64,000 nucleotides of DNA from Novosphingobium sp. 18050. GTDB taxonomy: Bacteria > Pseudomonadota > Alphaproteobacteria > Sphingomonadales > Sphingomonadaceae. The position numbers were made by a program, and so were the translations under genes. Below are positions 16,391 through 25,241 of this stretch, piece by piece; the stretch's first letter is position 1, and every line of letters begins with the position of its first letter. A model generated the notes under the pieces. That model saw only the letters and a program-made list of their open reading frames with translations. It made no database searches and had not been told where the DNA came from. The DNA is taken from assembly GCF_902706195.1 (NCBI RefSeq), contig NZ_CACSJO010000010.1, positions 1 to 64,000 on the forward strand, given 5' to 3'.

Positions 16391-17131
16391 TCAGTCGCGC
16401 TGGCCCAGGAAGCTGAGCAGGAACTGGAACATGTTGATGAAGTCCAGATAGAGGCTCAGGGCGCCCAGGATCACGGCCTTGCCGACAAAGTCGGTACCGC
16501 GAAGCTGTGCGTACTGGTTCTTGAGCATCTGCGTATCATAGGCGGTAAGGCCCGCGAAGATCAGCACACCGAGGACCGAAATCGCCAGCTGCAGCGTGCT
16601 GGAGCCGAGGAACATGTTGAGCAGCGACGCGATCAGAATGCCGACCACACCCATGATGAGGAACGTGCCGAAGCCCGACAGGTCCTTCTTGGTGGTGTAG
16701 CCATAGAGGCTAAGCGCCGAGAAAGCCGCTGCCGTTGCGAAGAACGTGGTTGCGATCGACGAGCTGGTGTAGATCAGGAAGATCGTCGAGAGCGACATGC
16801 CCATAACTGCCGCGAAGGCCCAGTACAGCACCTTCAGGGTCGATTCGCTGAAACGCTGCGCACCGCCGCTGATCGCGAAGACGAAGCCCAGCGGAGCGAG
16901 CATGATGACCCACTTGAGCGGGGTCGCCATCACAGCCTGCGTCAGACCATAATTCGCGAAAAGCACTGCGACGACGCCCGAAAGCAGCACGCCCGAGGCC
17001 ATGTAGTTATAGATAGACAGCATATGCCGCCGCAGACCCGCATCGTACGTAGTCCGGCCGGCGGATTGCCCGTCTAGGCTCGGAGACGCACCGAAGCCCC
17101 TGCGGGGCTGGGGGTCGTTCCAATTCGCCAT
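16391..17131 (-). CDS. Bax inhibitor-1/YccA family membrane protein
   Basis: A 246-residue protein with a polar N-terminus and about seven membrane segments, matching the BI-1/UPF0005 family. Typical pieces are YNYMASGVLLSG, SISVLGVLIFAGLTAYDTQMLK and SLYLDFINMFQFLL near the C-terminus. Members are inner-membrane proteins, some acting as pH-sensitive calcium leaks; the bacterial role is not settled. ATG 17131 follows AAAGGGAG closely. It lies downstream of proC with a 168-base gap and has its own terminator. Confidence 0.92.
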   Translation of the reverse strand: MANWNDPQPRRGFGASPSLDGQSAGRTTYDAGLRRHMLSIYNYMASGVLLSGVVAVLFANYGLTQAVMATPLKWVIMLAPLGFVFAISGGAQRFSESTLKVLYWAFAAVMGMSLSTIFLIYTSSSIATTFFATAAAFSALSLYGYTTKKDLSGFGTFLIMGVVGILIASLLNMFLGSSTLQLAISVLGVLIFAGLTAYDTQMLKNQYAQLRGTDFVGKAVILGALSLYLDFINMFQFLLSFLGQRD

Positions 17132-17299
17132 TTCTAACTCCCTTTCGCGGGTCACAGCACAATGCGGACCCGCATGAGAGGGAATATCGCCCCGCCCCGC
17201 CGAAGTTTCAAGGAAAACCGGGCCCGGCCATTTGTGACAAAGTGTATAAACGTCCACTTAGCCCCGCGCGCCTACCCCTTCCGGAGCAGTTCCCTGCCG

Positions 17300-18109
17300 T
17301 CAGCCCTTGCGGGCTGCCGCTGCCATCTCGGCATTGCGGTCGCGCGACGCCGTCATCGCATCAGCGATGACTTCAGCGAGGGCACCGCCCGCATCGAGCA
17401 CGTTCATGCCCGCGCGGGTCGAACCGCCCGGGCTGGCAACCTTGTCTGCCAGTTCGCCCGGCGAAAACTCGGAGGCACCCGCAAGCTGCGCCGCACCTTC
17501 GACCATGGCAAGCGCGAGACGCTGCGACTGCGCTTCATCCAGCCCGAGCGCGACGGCGCCGGCCGCAAGACTGTCGATGAAGCGATAGACGAAAGCCGGT
17601 CCGCAGCCCGCAAGTGCAGTGACGGCATCGAACAAGTGCTCACCCGCGAGCCATTCGGGCGTACCCAGCGGCGCCATCAGCGCGGTAACGGCAGCGCGGC
17701 CGGTCTCGTCAAGACCGCGCGCATCGAGCGCGATGGGCGACTTGCCTATAGCGACGGCAAGATTGGGCATGACCCGCACGGAAGCCCCCACCACGGGAAA
17801 ACGCGCAGCAAGACTGTCGAATTCGACGCCTGCAAGGATCGAGAACAGAACCGTCTGGCGGCCCAGCAGCGGCGCCAGCAGCGGCGCGACATCGTCCAGC
17901 CCCTGCGGCTTCACGCCCAGCAGTACGGCATCGAAGTGGCCTTCGGCAGGAAGCTCACGCAGCAGGGTAACGCCTTCAGGGAGGCCATCGCGATTCGGAT
18001 CGACAACGGTGAAACGCGAAGCCGGCACACCGCCTGCCAGCCAGCCCGTCAGCATCGCCCCGGCCATGTTGCCGCAGCCTACGAGCAGGATGTTCTGAAA
18101 CCGGTCCAT
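17300..18109 (-). CDS. proC: Pyrroline-5-carboxylate reductase
   Basis: A 269-residue ProC, reducing pyrroline-5-carboxylate to proline with NAD(P)H. The N-terminal Rossmann motif is LLVGCGNMAGAM, with VLLGVKPQ. The C-terminal dimer domain contains ALAGCGPAFVYRFIDSLA and the signature ADKVASPGGSTRAGMNVL. ATG 18109 places AAGAGG 9 bases upstream; ATG 18115 (3 bases) and a TTG at 18130 are less likely. It is preceded by a YbjN-family gene on the same strand, 120 bases away. Confidence 0.95.
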   Translation of the reverse strand: MDRFQNILLVGCGNMAGAMLTGWLAGGVPASRFTVVDPNRDGLPEGVTLLRELPAEGHFDAVLLGVKPQGLDDVAPLLAPLLGRQTVLFSILAGVEFDSLAARFPVVGASVRVMPNLAVAIGKSPIALDARGLDETGRAAVTALMAPLGTPEWLAGEHLFDAVTALAGCGPAFVYRFIDSLAAGAVALGLDEAQSQRLALAMVEGAAQLAGASEFSPGELADKVASPGGSTRAGMNVLDAGGALAEVIADAMTASRDRNAEMAAAARKG

Positions 18110-18229
18110 GTCCATAATCCTCTTGCGCAAAACGCCTGTTCGGCGCGCGGCTTAGGCGAGCGCGATAGACCTGCCAAGACCAAAGCCGGGTCGGTTCAGG
18201 CGCGCCGCAGGGTATTCACTGGGCGGCCC

Positions 18230-18751
18230 TCAGGCTTCTCCGGCGGCGTCGACCATCGCGGCGGCGAGCGCTTCTGCCGGGGTCTTGTCGCCCCAGAGGA
18301 TGAACTGGAACACCGGGTAGAAACGGTCGCACTCCTCGATCGCGGCTTCCACCACCATCTGCGCCTCGCCCGGACCCAGCAGCCCCTCGGGGCCGAGCAT
18401 CAGGCCGTGGCGGTAAAGCACCACACCCCCGTTCGACCAGACGTCGAAATGGCCCAGCCAGAGCTGCTCGTTGATGAGCGCCAGCGCTTCGTAGACGGCT
18501 GCGCGCTTGCCATCGGCGATGCGGATGTCGGGAAGGCACAGCAATTGCAGCACCCGGTCCTCGGGACGCCAGATCGCCTGAATCTGGTAACTGGCCCAGG
18601 CACCCTTCACTTCGGCGGAGATTTCATCCTCGCCGGAATACTCGAAGGGCCAGTCACGCGCCTCAAACAGAGAGGCGAGCATCTCGACGGGCGCGGCTTC
18701 GTCGTCATCGCGATCGATATCGTCCTGAACCGTCCTCATAACCTGTGACAT
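18230..18751 (-). CDS. YbjN domain-containing protein
   Basis: A 173-residue soluble protein. An acidic N-terminus (DDIDRDDDEAAP) is followed by a YbjN-like domain: a WPFEYSGEDEI strand, AIWRPEDRVLQLL, NEQLWLGHFDVW and the C-terminal helix ECDRFYPVFQFILWGDKTPAEAL. YbjN folds resemble type III secretion chaperones and the E. coli member affects motility and stress, but the biochemical role is unknown. ATG 18751 has GGAGG just upstream. Pairing with proC is frequent in sphingomonads to my knowledge. Confidence 0.85.
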   Translation of the reverse strand: MSQVMRTVQDDIDRDDDEAAPVEMLASLFEARDWPFEYSGEDEISAEVKGAWASYQIQAIWRPEDRVLQLLCLPDIRIADGKRAAVYEALALINEQLWLGHFDVWSNGGVVLYRHGLMLGPEGLLGPGEAQMVVEAAIEECDRFYPVFQFILWGDKTPAEALAAAMVDAAGEA

Positions 18752-18855
18752 CAACCCTCCGCGAATACGGTGCATGGATGCTTCCTGCAGGCGGGATAGC
18801 ACAATCCGGCACAGGGTGATCGCCTGCGCATAACTGCACAAGCCTGTTCACAGGG

Positions 18856-18881
18856 TGTGGATAAGAATGAACGCCCGTTCA
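18856..18881. promoter_or_regulatory. DnaA-box sequence and adjacent palindrome
   Basis: The minus strand carries TTATCCACA (18856-18864), a perfect match to the DnaA-box consensus. Four bases away is the 14-bp palindrome TGAACGCCCGTTCA (18868-18881). Both lie in the 184-base gap between the SPOR protein stop and the YbjN start. A single box does not make an origin; it could be a DnaA-regulated promoter or chance. Confidence 0.3.
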
Positions 18882-18935
18882 CACAAAGAAAAACCGCCTC
18901 TTTTCCTGAACGGTTTGTCGATAATTATCCCGCCA

Positions 18936-20963
18936 TCACTTACCCGAAAGCGCATCCACGACCTGACCCGCCGGGCTGGTCCATGGCAATGTATCGGAGA
19001 ACCCCTGTTTACGGGCATCGGCGATGAAGGCAGTAGCCGCCTTCTGCGTGGCGAAAGGCCCGATCAGCACGCGATTGGTACGCCCCATCTCGCTGACGTA
19101 AGGCTCGCGCCCCTTGAACAGTTCAGGCGTCTCGCGGTTGTAGCGCCGCCAGTCGAAGGCGATCGCCGCCTTATCCCGGCCAACGCCGATCTGGACCCAG
19201 ATCCGACTTGGGTGCGAGGGCGGCGCGGGCTTCTTCGCCTTAGCCTTGGCGTCCGCGGCAGCCTTGGCTTCGGCGGCCTTGGCTTCGGCAGCCTTGGTTT
19301 TTGCGTCCTTCGCCTTGGTATCGACCGCCTTTGCGTCCTTTGCCTTGGGATCGGGCTTGCCCTTGACGTCCTTCGCCTTCTCCTCGACCGGATCGGCTTC
19401 GGCGACTTGTGGCAGCTCGATCTTGGGCGGGACCCGGGGCGGCGGCGCAGCCGGGGTTATCATGCGGATATCAACCGCACCCGGCGCCGGGAGGACAGCA
19501 GCAGTCGGCTTGCCCAGATCGGCAAAGATGTCAGCAAGAGAAGGCTGGCCGGGACCGGGCGTCGGGGGCGCGTTCACGGCGGCAGGCGGTGTACTTGCCG
19601 GCGGCGGCGCTGCCGGCGCTGACGGGGCCTGCGAGGCAGAGGCAGGAACCTGCGAGAGATCGAAACCCGACGCCGCAGGTTTCGGGGCAACCGAGTGCGT
19701 TGCCGGAGCCTGAACTGGCGCCGGGACAGCCTGAGCGACGCGGGCCGGAACCGGCGTCGGCGCCTGAGCCAGACCCGGATTCGGGGCAAGGGTCGGCTTG
19801 AACGTCTCGACCGTCGAGGGCATTTCCGCCTTGCGTCCCAGCGCCGGCAGTTCTCCGCCGTCACGCTCTATGGTAGGATTTATCTCAGGTGGCACAACCC
19901 GGTCCGGATCGGCCGCAGCAAGCGCGGCGGGGCGCGCGGCGACCGGAACCGACTTGCCGGTTTCATCCCTGGCGCCGCGTGTGCGAGGGCCGACCGTCCT
20001 TGCCATCCTGCCGGACTTCGACGTGGCGGCAGCGGCAACTTTCGTTCCTGCCTTTACTCCGCCCGTACCGAGCGGCTCCCCTTTGGGGATCAGACCGCCG
20101 CCTGCCGCACTGGCGCGCGGCGGCGCATAGGCGGCGATGCGGGCATCGTCGCGGCCGACCTCCGAGGCACGGGGAAAGCGCCCGAGGTTAGCGGCAGCCG
20201 CCTGCTGGGCTCTCGTCAGGCGCGGCATGTAACGCAGGTACGGCGCGATGTTCTGGGCGAGCGGAGCCGGCAGGATCTTCTGCGCGACGTCGACCGCTTC
20301 ATTGGTATTGCCCTCGATCGCGAGCGTGAAGGCGCGGGTGCGCCAGCCGGGCTTGTCCTGCTTGTTGAGCAGCGGCAACAGCGTGCGGTAAGCCGTGCCG
20401 CCATCGCCGGCGATCGCCTGGCTGACGGCAAGGCGCGTACGAACCTCATCAGCGACAGCGCCGGAGGTCGCGGTCAGGGCCATCGCGTACTGGCGCTGGG
20501 CCGAAGCATTGTCACCGACAAGATCGTAGGCGAGGCCCCGGTCGCCGGAGATCTGCCCGGCGGTAGCGCCGGCCTTCTCCGCCTCGTCGAACAGGGGGAT
20601 GGCGCTGACGGGGTCGCCGCTGAGGACAAAGGCGCTGCCCATCCCAGCCTTGACACGGGCATTGCCAGGGCCAGCCTCGTCGGCACGGCGATAGAAACCG
20701 ATGGCAGCAGCATAATCCTGCATCGCCCGCGCCGCATCGCCCGCCTCGATGAGTGCAGGGACATCGCGGGGATTGCGGCCGATCGTGGCGAGGGCGGCGC
20801 TGAGGCGCTTGCTGTCAGCACTCGGCAGGGCCTGGACAACGGGACGCGAAACCACTGGCGCGCTCTGAGCCGAAACGCCCGGCGACCATGCCGCAATACC
20901 GGCGAGTGCTGCTCCACAGAGCCAGCGCGAAACCAAGTGATCCACCCGCAAGTCCTTCGTCAT
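18936..20963 (-). CDS. TPR and SPOR domain protein
   Basis: A 675-residue exported protein with three parts. After a signal-like segment (LCGAALAGIAAWSPGVSAQ) come TPR-like helical repeats (about residues 45-240; ALIEAGDAARAMQDYAAAIGFYRRADEAGP). A long Pro/Ala-rich disordered linker follows (about 290-525), then an Ala/Lys-rich charged stretch of repeating AKD/AEAK units (about 525-580). A C-terminal SPOR domain (IWVQIGVGRDKAAIAFDW to the end) closes the protein. SPOR domains bind denuded septal peptidoglycan, so it likely acts at the division site, consistent with its place after ftsZ. ATG 20963 is preferred; a TTG lies at 20990. It has a terminator-bearing gap from ftsZ. Confidence 0.88.
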   Translation of the reverse strand: MTKDLRVDHLVSRWLCGAALAGIAAWSPGVSAQSAPVVSRPVVQALPSADSKRLSAALATIGRNPRDVPALIEAGDAARAMQDYAAAIGFYRRADEAGPGNARVKAGMGSAFVLSGDPVSAIPLFDEAEKAGATAGQISGDRGLAYDLVGDNASAQRQYAMALTATSGAVADEVRTRLAVSQAIAGDGGTAYRTLLPLLNKQDKPGWRTRAFTLAIEGNTNEAVDVAQKILPAPLAQNIAPYLRYMPRLTRAQQAAAANLGRFPRASEVGRDDARIAAYAPPRASAAGGGLIPKGEPLGTGGVKAGTKVAAAATSKSGRMARTVGPRTRGARDETGKSVPVAARPAALAAADPDRVVPPEINPTIERDGGELPALGRKAEMPSTVETFKPTLAPNPGLAQAPTPVPARVAQAVPAPVQAPATHSVAPKPAASGFDLSQVPASASQAPSAPAAPPPASTPPAAVNAPPTPGPGQPSLADIFADLGKPTAAVLPAPGAVDIRMITPAAPPPRVPPKIELPQVAEADPVEEKAKDVKGKPDPKAKDAKAVDTKAKDAKTKAAEAKAAEAKAAADAKAKAKKPAPPSHPSRIWVQIGVGRDKAAIAFDWRRYNRETPELFKGREPYVSEMGRTNRVLIGPFATQKAATAFIADARKQGFSDTLPWTSPAGQVVDALSGK

Positions 20964-21169
20964 CCTGCCCGCCGGCCAGCCTCCCCACAAGGCATGTTCC
21001 GGCGGCTTACCTGGACGGCCGGGCCATCAGCGCCGGAGCCGCCGCGCGGAGCCGCGCAGCGACGCCCATGCGCGGTGCCCGATGAACCGCAAGCGAACGT
21101 GGGGCGATACAGGGCCGAAACGCGAACGAGCCGGCACTTCAAAGAAGTCCGGCCCGTCCCGCATCGGCC

Positions 21170-21204
21170 AAAACGTCGGGGAGAGACTGGCCCTGCCCCC
21201 GACG
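21170..21204 (-). terminator. Terminator at end of dcw cluster (after ftsZ)
   Basis: Minus-strand arms CGTCGGGG and CCCCGACG (plus-strand 21197-21204 and 21174-21181) are followed by TTTT. A second short hairpin (CCGG..ACTTC/GAAGT..CCGG around 21130-21155) follows before the SPOR gene. Confidence 0.75.
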
Positions 21205-21215
21205 CGGCATACGTA

Positions 21216-22703
21216 TTACTGGTTGTTCTGACGGCCGAGGAAGCGCGGGATGCTGATTGATCCAGCGTCATCGTCCTCACCCGTGGTTTCCGCACCGGGG
21301 CGCGGACGCGACAGGCTGGTCATGCGTTCGAACAGCGTGCTGCCACCGCCGGCAGCCGGCTTGGGGCGCGGCGGCACCGGGGCCTGAGGCACCTGCGCCG
21401 CGGGCTGAGCCTGAACGCCGTCGAGCCGCAGTTCGTCCTGCATGCGCGAGCGCGGCGCGGGAGCCGGCTCGGGCGCTGCCGGCGCTTCCACGCCCAGCTC
21501 GAACGGCTCGTCCGCTTCGTCGGAGGCGCCCAGTTCGAGTTCGGCGGAAGGCTCGTAAGCCTGCGACGGAGCGGAGAACGACGCGGGCTCAGGAGCCTGG
21601 ATCGGCGCAGCCGCCACAGGAGCGGGCGCCGGCGAGGCCTGATAGGACATCGAGGACGGCGCCTGGGTCTGCGGACGCACCGGACCGCGTGACGAACCGA
21701 GGTTCAGCGGGCGCGAGGCGATCTCGGCCATCTCGGTGGTCTGCTCTATACCGGTCGCGACGACCGACACGCGGATCTTGCCCTGCAGGTCCGGGTTGAA
21801 TGCCGAGCCCCAGATGATGTTCGCGTCAGGATCGACCAGTTCGCGGATGTGGTTCGCGGCCTCGTCGACTTCGAGCAGCTTCATGTCGTCGCCGCCGATG
21901 ATCGAGATGATGACGCCCTTGGCACCCTGCATCGACACGCCGTCGAGCAGCGGGTTGGCAATCGCGCGTTCCGCCGCCTCAAGAGCGCGATTCGGGCCTT
22001 CGCCTTCGCCGGTGCCCATCATCGCCTTGCCCATTTCACCCATGACCGAGCGGACGTCCGCGAAGTCGAGGTTAATGAGGCCCGGCATGATCATGAGATC
22101 GGTGATCGAGCGCACGCCCTGCTGGAGCACTTCGTCGGCGAGCGAGAAGGCTTCCTTGAAGGTGGTTTCGGCCTTGGCGATGAGGAACAGGTTCTGGTTC
22201 GGAATGACGATCAGGGTATCGACGTGCTTCTGCAGCTCCTCGATCCCGGAATCGGCGGCGCGCATGCGGCGCGTGCCTTCGAACATGAACGGCTTGGAAA
22301 CCACGCCAACCGTCAGCACGCCCTTGGCGCGTGCTGCCTCGGCGATGATCGGGGCCGCACCCGTGCCGGTGCCGCCGCCCATGCCGGCCGCGATGAAGAC
22401 CATGTGGACGCCGTCGAGCAGGCGCTCCAGCTCTTCAAGCGTTTCTTCGGCAGCAGCGCGGCCCACTTCGGGGCGGGCGCCGGCACCGAGGCCTTGCGTG
22501 ATGTCGGGACCAAGCTGGATGCGCGTTTCCGCGATCGAGTTGTTGAGGGCCTGCGCGTCGGTATTGGCGACGACGAAGTCGACACCCTCGATCTGCGCTT
22601 GAATCATATTGGCGATGGCGTTCCCGCCCGCGCCGCCGACGCCGATGACGACAATGCGCGGACGAAGCTCTTCGATCGCCGGGGGTCCGATGTTAATGCT
22701 CAT
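21216..22703 (-). CDS. ftsZ: Cell division protein FtsZ
   Basis: A 495-residue tubulin-like GTPase that forms the Z ring. The N-terminal GTPase shows [11 protein letters not shown] and the tubulin signature GGGTGTG (about residues 109-115), then the T7 loop [11 protein letters not shown]. The globular core ends near residue 320. A long Pro/Ala/Glu-rich linker follows, typical of alphaproteobacteria. The C-terminal binding peptide is [15 protein letters not shown] 22703 has AGGAGAG upstream. It is last in the dcw cluster, 281 bases after ftsA, with a repeat pair and possible own promoter in the gap. Confidence 0.98.
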   Translation of the reverse strand: MSINIGPPAIEELRPRIVVIGVGGAGGNAIANMIQAQIEGVDFVVANTDAQALNNSIAETRIQLGPDITQGLGAGARPEVGRAAAEETLEELERLLDGVHMVFIAAGMGGGTGTGAAPIIAEAARAKGVLTVGVVSKPFMFEGTRRMRAADSGIEELQKHVDTLIVIPNQNLFLIAKAETTFKEAFSLADEVLQQGVRSITDLMIMPGLINLDFADVRSVMGEMGKAMMGTGEGEGPNRALEAAERAIANPLLDGVSMQGAKGVIISIIGGDDMKLLEVDEAANHIRELVDPDANIIWGSAFNPDLQGKIRVSVVATGIEQTTEMAEIASRPLNLGSSRGPVRPQTQAPSSMSYQASPAPAPVAAAPIQAPEPASFSAPSQAYEPSAELELGASDEADEPFELGVEAPAAPEPAPAPRSRMQDELRLDGVQAQPAAQVPQAPVPPRPKPAAGGGSTLFERMTSLSRPRPGAETTGEDDDAGSISIPRFLGRQNNQ

Positions 22704-22760
22704 TTCGCTCTCCTGGCAGGCACGTGCGCGAAGAAAAATTATTGACTTGTCTGATGGCAC

Positions 22761-22778
22761 GCTTCGAGTCGTCGAAGC
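22761..22778. promoter_or_regulatory. Perfect 7-bp inverted repeat upstream of ftsZ
   Basis: GCTTCGA-GTCG-TCGAAGC lies 58-75 bases before the ftsZ start. It contains a GACTC (GANTC) site, the target of CcrM-type methylation used for cell-cycle control in alphaproteobacteria. It could be an operator or a repeat remnant. Confidence 0.3.
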
Positions 22779-22871
22779 AAAGCATCATAAACCTTTGTCC
22801 ACAGCCAAAACCGCCGTTCTCGCCGCTCTGGCCGGGGTTTTGCACGGCTGGGCGGCTGGCGGCGCGATGGG

Positions 22872-22965
22872 GCTTCGACAAGCTCAGTCTGAGCGGCTTC
22901 GGGCAGATAGGGAACGCTCTCGAAGCCATCCTCCTCATTCCGCTCAAGCTGGCCCTCTCGAAGTC
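22872..22965. repeat. Inverted pair of TTCGACAAGCTCAG repeats in ftsA-ftsZ gap
   Basis: A left half (22872-22896, core TTCGACAAGCTCAG then TCTGAGCGG) and a degenerate right half in opposite orientation (22942-22965, CCGCTCAAGCTG...TCTCGAAG) flank 45 bases. The spacing nearly equals that of the pair at 29086-29183. It looks like a REP/BIME-type element. Confidence 0.6.
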
Positions 22966-22984
22966 TCAACGCCACAGCCCAGCC

Positions 22985-24265
22985 TTAGAAATACTCTCGC
23001 AGCGCCTGATAGACACGGCCCACCATGCCCATCCCGCCCAGCTTCACCGTGCGGGTGTGGCCCCTGCCCATCGCGCGGATATCGACCGGATCGGCCGCTG
23101 CGTATAGGACCAGCCCCGCCAGCGTCGAAAAGCCCGGCTTGACGTGCGCTTCGGCCAGGCCCGAAAGGTGCGGCACCCGCCCGATGCGCACCGGCTTGCC
23201 GATTGCCGCCTGGGCATAGTCGGCCAGCCCCACCAGTTCCGCGCCGCCGCCGGTGAAGACCACCTGCTTGCCCCGCTGGCCGGTAAAGCGCATCGTCTTG
23301 AGCGCCTTGTTGATCTCCTCCATCAGCGAGCCGAGCTGGCCGGTGATGACGCCGATCAGTTCCGCGCGCGGGATACGGTTCTTGTCGTCGGCATGGCGGG
23401 CGATCGGGCCGGTGCCCTCCTCACCCGGCGCGTTGACGGGGATCATCTCGCGGTGGTCAGTCGGGTTGGCGATGGCCGAGCCGTTGACGCATTTCAGGCG
23501 CTCTGCCTGGAAACGGCGGATGCCAAAGGCCGAGGCGATGGCGTCGGTGATGTCGGCCGAACCCATCGGGATCGCCATCATGTCCTTGAGCATGCCCTGC
23601 TCGTAAATCGCCACGTTAGTCACCTCGCCGCCGAACTCGACGAGGGCGACGCCCAGATCGCGTTCCTCGGGTGAAAGGCAGGCCTGCCCCGCCGCGATCG
23701 GCGAGCCGACCACCGCCTCGACTTCGAGGTGCGCGTTCTGCACCGCCTCGGTCAGATTGCGGATCGGCGCCCCTTCGGCGAGCATGATATGGATGTCGAC
23801 GCCGAGGCGCTCGGCATGGAGGCCCTTGGGATTGCCGACGCCGTGGGCGCCGTCGAGCCGGTACTGCGCCGGCTGGGCGTGCAGGACCATGCGCCCGTCG
23901 GGCTGGATGACGTCGCGCGCCGAGATTAGCAGCTGGTCGATATCCTCCTGCTCGATGCGGCGGCCGCCGATTTCCGCGTCGAACTGGTCGATACGGCTGG
24001 CAAGGCCCGCGCCGGAGCAGCCGATCCACACCTTCTGGACGGCGGTGTCGGCCATCTTCTCGGCGCGGTCGATCGCGTCGCGCACGGCGTATGTCGCGGC
24101 GGCCATGTCGGTGACGTAACCGCGCTTGATGCCCTGGCTGGCACGGTGGCCCGAGCCGAGCACGACCATGTCGCCCACCTCGTTGATCCCGGCGACGATG
24201 GCCGAGATGCGAAACGAACCGATGTTGACCGCGCCGAAAACGCGGGAAATGCGCTGCGTGGCCAT
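22985..24265 (-). CDS. ftsA: Cell division protein FtsA
   Basis: A 426-residue actin-like protein that tethers FtsZ to the membrane. The ATPase core shows FGAVNIGSFRISAIVA, the SHS2 region around GIKRGYVTDM, VALVEFGGEVTNVAIY, and VVFTGGGAELVGL. The C-terminal amphipathic tail (GRVYQALREYF) is the probable membrane anchor. The first phosphate loop reads NIGSFRISA where Asp-Ile-Gly is usual, an Asn for Asp change. ATG 24265 begins the family N-terminus; the frame reaching 24514 is antisense-like filler overlapping ftsQ. It lies 16 bases after ftsQ. Confidence 0.96.
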   Translation of the reverse strand: MATQRISRVFGAVNIGSFRISAIVAGINEVGDMVVLGSGHRASQGIKRGYVTDMAAATYAVRDAIDRAEKMADTAVQKVWIGCSGAGLASRIDQFDAEIGGRRIEQEDIDQLLISARDVIQPDGRMVLHAQPAQYRLDGAHGVGNPKGLHAERLGVDIHIMLAEGAPIRNLTEAVQNAHLEVEAVVGSPIAAGQACLSPEERDLGVALVEFGGEVTNVAIYEQGMLKDMMAIPMGSADITDAIASAFGIRRFQAERLKCVNGSAIANPTDHREMIPVNAPGEEGTGPIARHADDKNRIPRAELIGVITGQLGSLMEEINKALKTMRFTGQRGKQVVFTGGGAELVGLADYAQAAIGKPVRIGRVPHLSGLAEAHVKPGFSTLAGLVLYAAADPVDIRAMGRGHTRTVKLGGMGMVGRVYQALREYF

Positions 24266-24281
24266 TAGAGTTCTGCCCCCA

Positions 24282-25241
24282 TCACTGGTTTTCCGTTTCG
24301 CCGCCCTCGGAAGCCGGGACCGCCGTGTGCGGCACCGAACCTGCCTTGAGCGCCAGTTCCTGGCCTTCCTGCTCGGGCACGCGCAGGTAGATGCGGTCGC
24401 GCGCGCGCATGTCGAAAGCGGTGACCTTGCCGCCCAGCAGGCGGTTGGTGCCGTCGAGCCGCGCGAAGGTGACCAGTGCGCCCGCCGATTCCCGGTCGCC
24501 CTCCGGCAGGGCAAGTACCTGACCGGACTGGAAAGTCAGGTTCCAGCGCCGGTTGCCGATCCACTCGGCTTCCTGCACACGCGGCTTCAGCGCGGGCGCA
24601 GCTTCCAGCAGCTTACCCAGTACTGTCACCTGCTGCCCCGCGCCGGGGCCGGAAACGATCAGCTTGCCGCCTGCGTTCTTGCGACTGATCGCCTCCAGTT
24701 CATGGCCCGTCTCGTCAATCAGCACGAAGCGATCGGCCTTGCGCAATACCGCGTGCGGCTCGCGCTCGACGATGTCGATCACCAGTGTGTCGGGAAGCTG
24801 GCGCGAAACGCGCGCGTCCTTGACCCAGGAGAGACCCAGGAGGTCCTGACGCAGACCTTCGATGTCCACGAGCGGCATGGCCCGGTCCCGTTCGGCCAGC
24901 GCCTTTTCGTAGACCTTGAGTTCGTTAATATTCTTCACACCGCGCACTTCGACGCGCTTGACCTCGAAGCCGGTCTGCCCTGCGACCAGCGCCATCTGCT
25001 TGCCCGCCAGCGTCGGCAGCCCCGCGAACGAAGCCACCACGCAGACGAGCGCCACCGCGCCGCCCAGAATGGCGACAAGGAAGATGCGCTGAAGCTGCTT
25101 TTCGGTGAAGGGCAGCCAGCCCATCGCCGTATCGAGCGCCGAGCCGGTGCGTGCCTTTGCCGCGCGCACCTTGCGCTGCTGCCCCTGCGCGGCGGCGGCC
25201 TTGCGGGCTGTCGTGCCCTTGCGCCGGATCGTCTGGCTCAT
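24282..25241 (-). CDS. ftsQ: Cell division protein FtsQ
   Basis: A 319-residue bitopic inner-membrane protein of the divisome. A basic cytoplasmic N-terminus of about 50 residues precedes one membrane helix (IFLVAILGGAVALVCVVASFAGL). A POTRA domain follows (GFEVKRVEVRGVKNI...), then the FtsQ beta domain with LPDTLVIDIVEREPHAVLR. It links FtsB/FtsL to the early divisome. ATG 25241 overlaps the ddl stop (ATGA). The C-terminal tail after about residue 295 is short and polar. Confidence 0.95.
   Translation of the reverse strand: MSQTIRRKGTTARKAAAAQGQQRKVRAAKARTGSALDTAMGWLPFTEKQLQRIFLVAILGGAVALVCVVASFAGLPTLAGKQMALVAGQTGFEVKRVEVRGVKNINELKVYEKALAERDRAMPLVDIEGLRQDLLGLSWVKDARVSRQLPDTLVIDIVEREPHAVLRKADRFVLIDETGHELEAISRKNAGGKLIVSGPGAGQQVTVLGKLLEAAPALKPRVQEAEWIGNRRWNLTFQSGQVLALPEGDRESAGALVTFARLDGTNRLLGGKVTAFDMRARDRIYLRVPEQEGQELALKAGSVPHTAVPASEGGETENQ

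Noticed and set aside
18856..18864. Replication origin at the DnaA-box sequence
   Set aside because: Only one box, no AT-rich unwinding zone, and no dnaA, parAB or hemE neighbours.
22085..22110. CRISPR-like or tandem repeat arrays
   Set aside because: No direct repeats with regular unique spacers were seen here or elsewhere; only inverted intergenic repeats.
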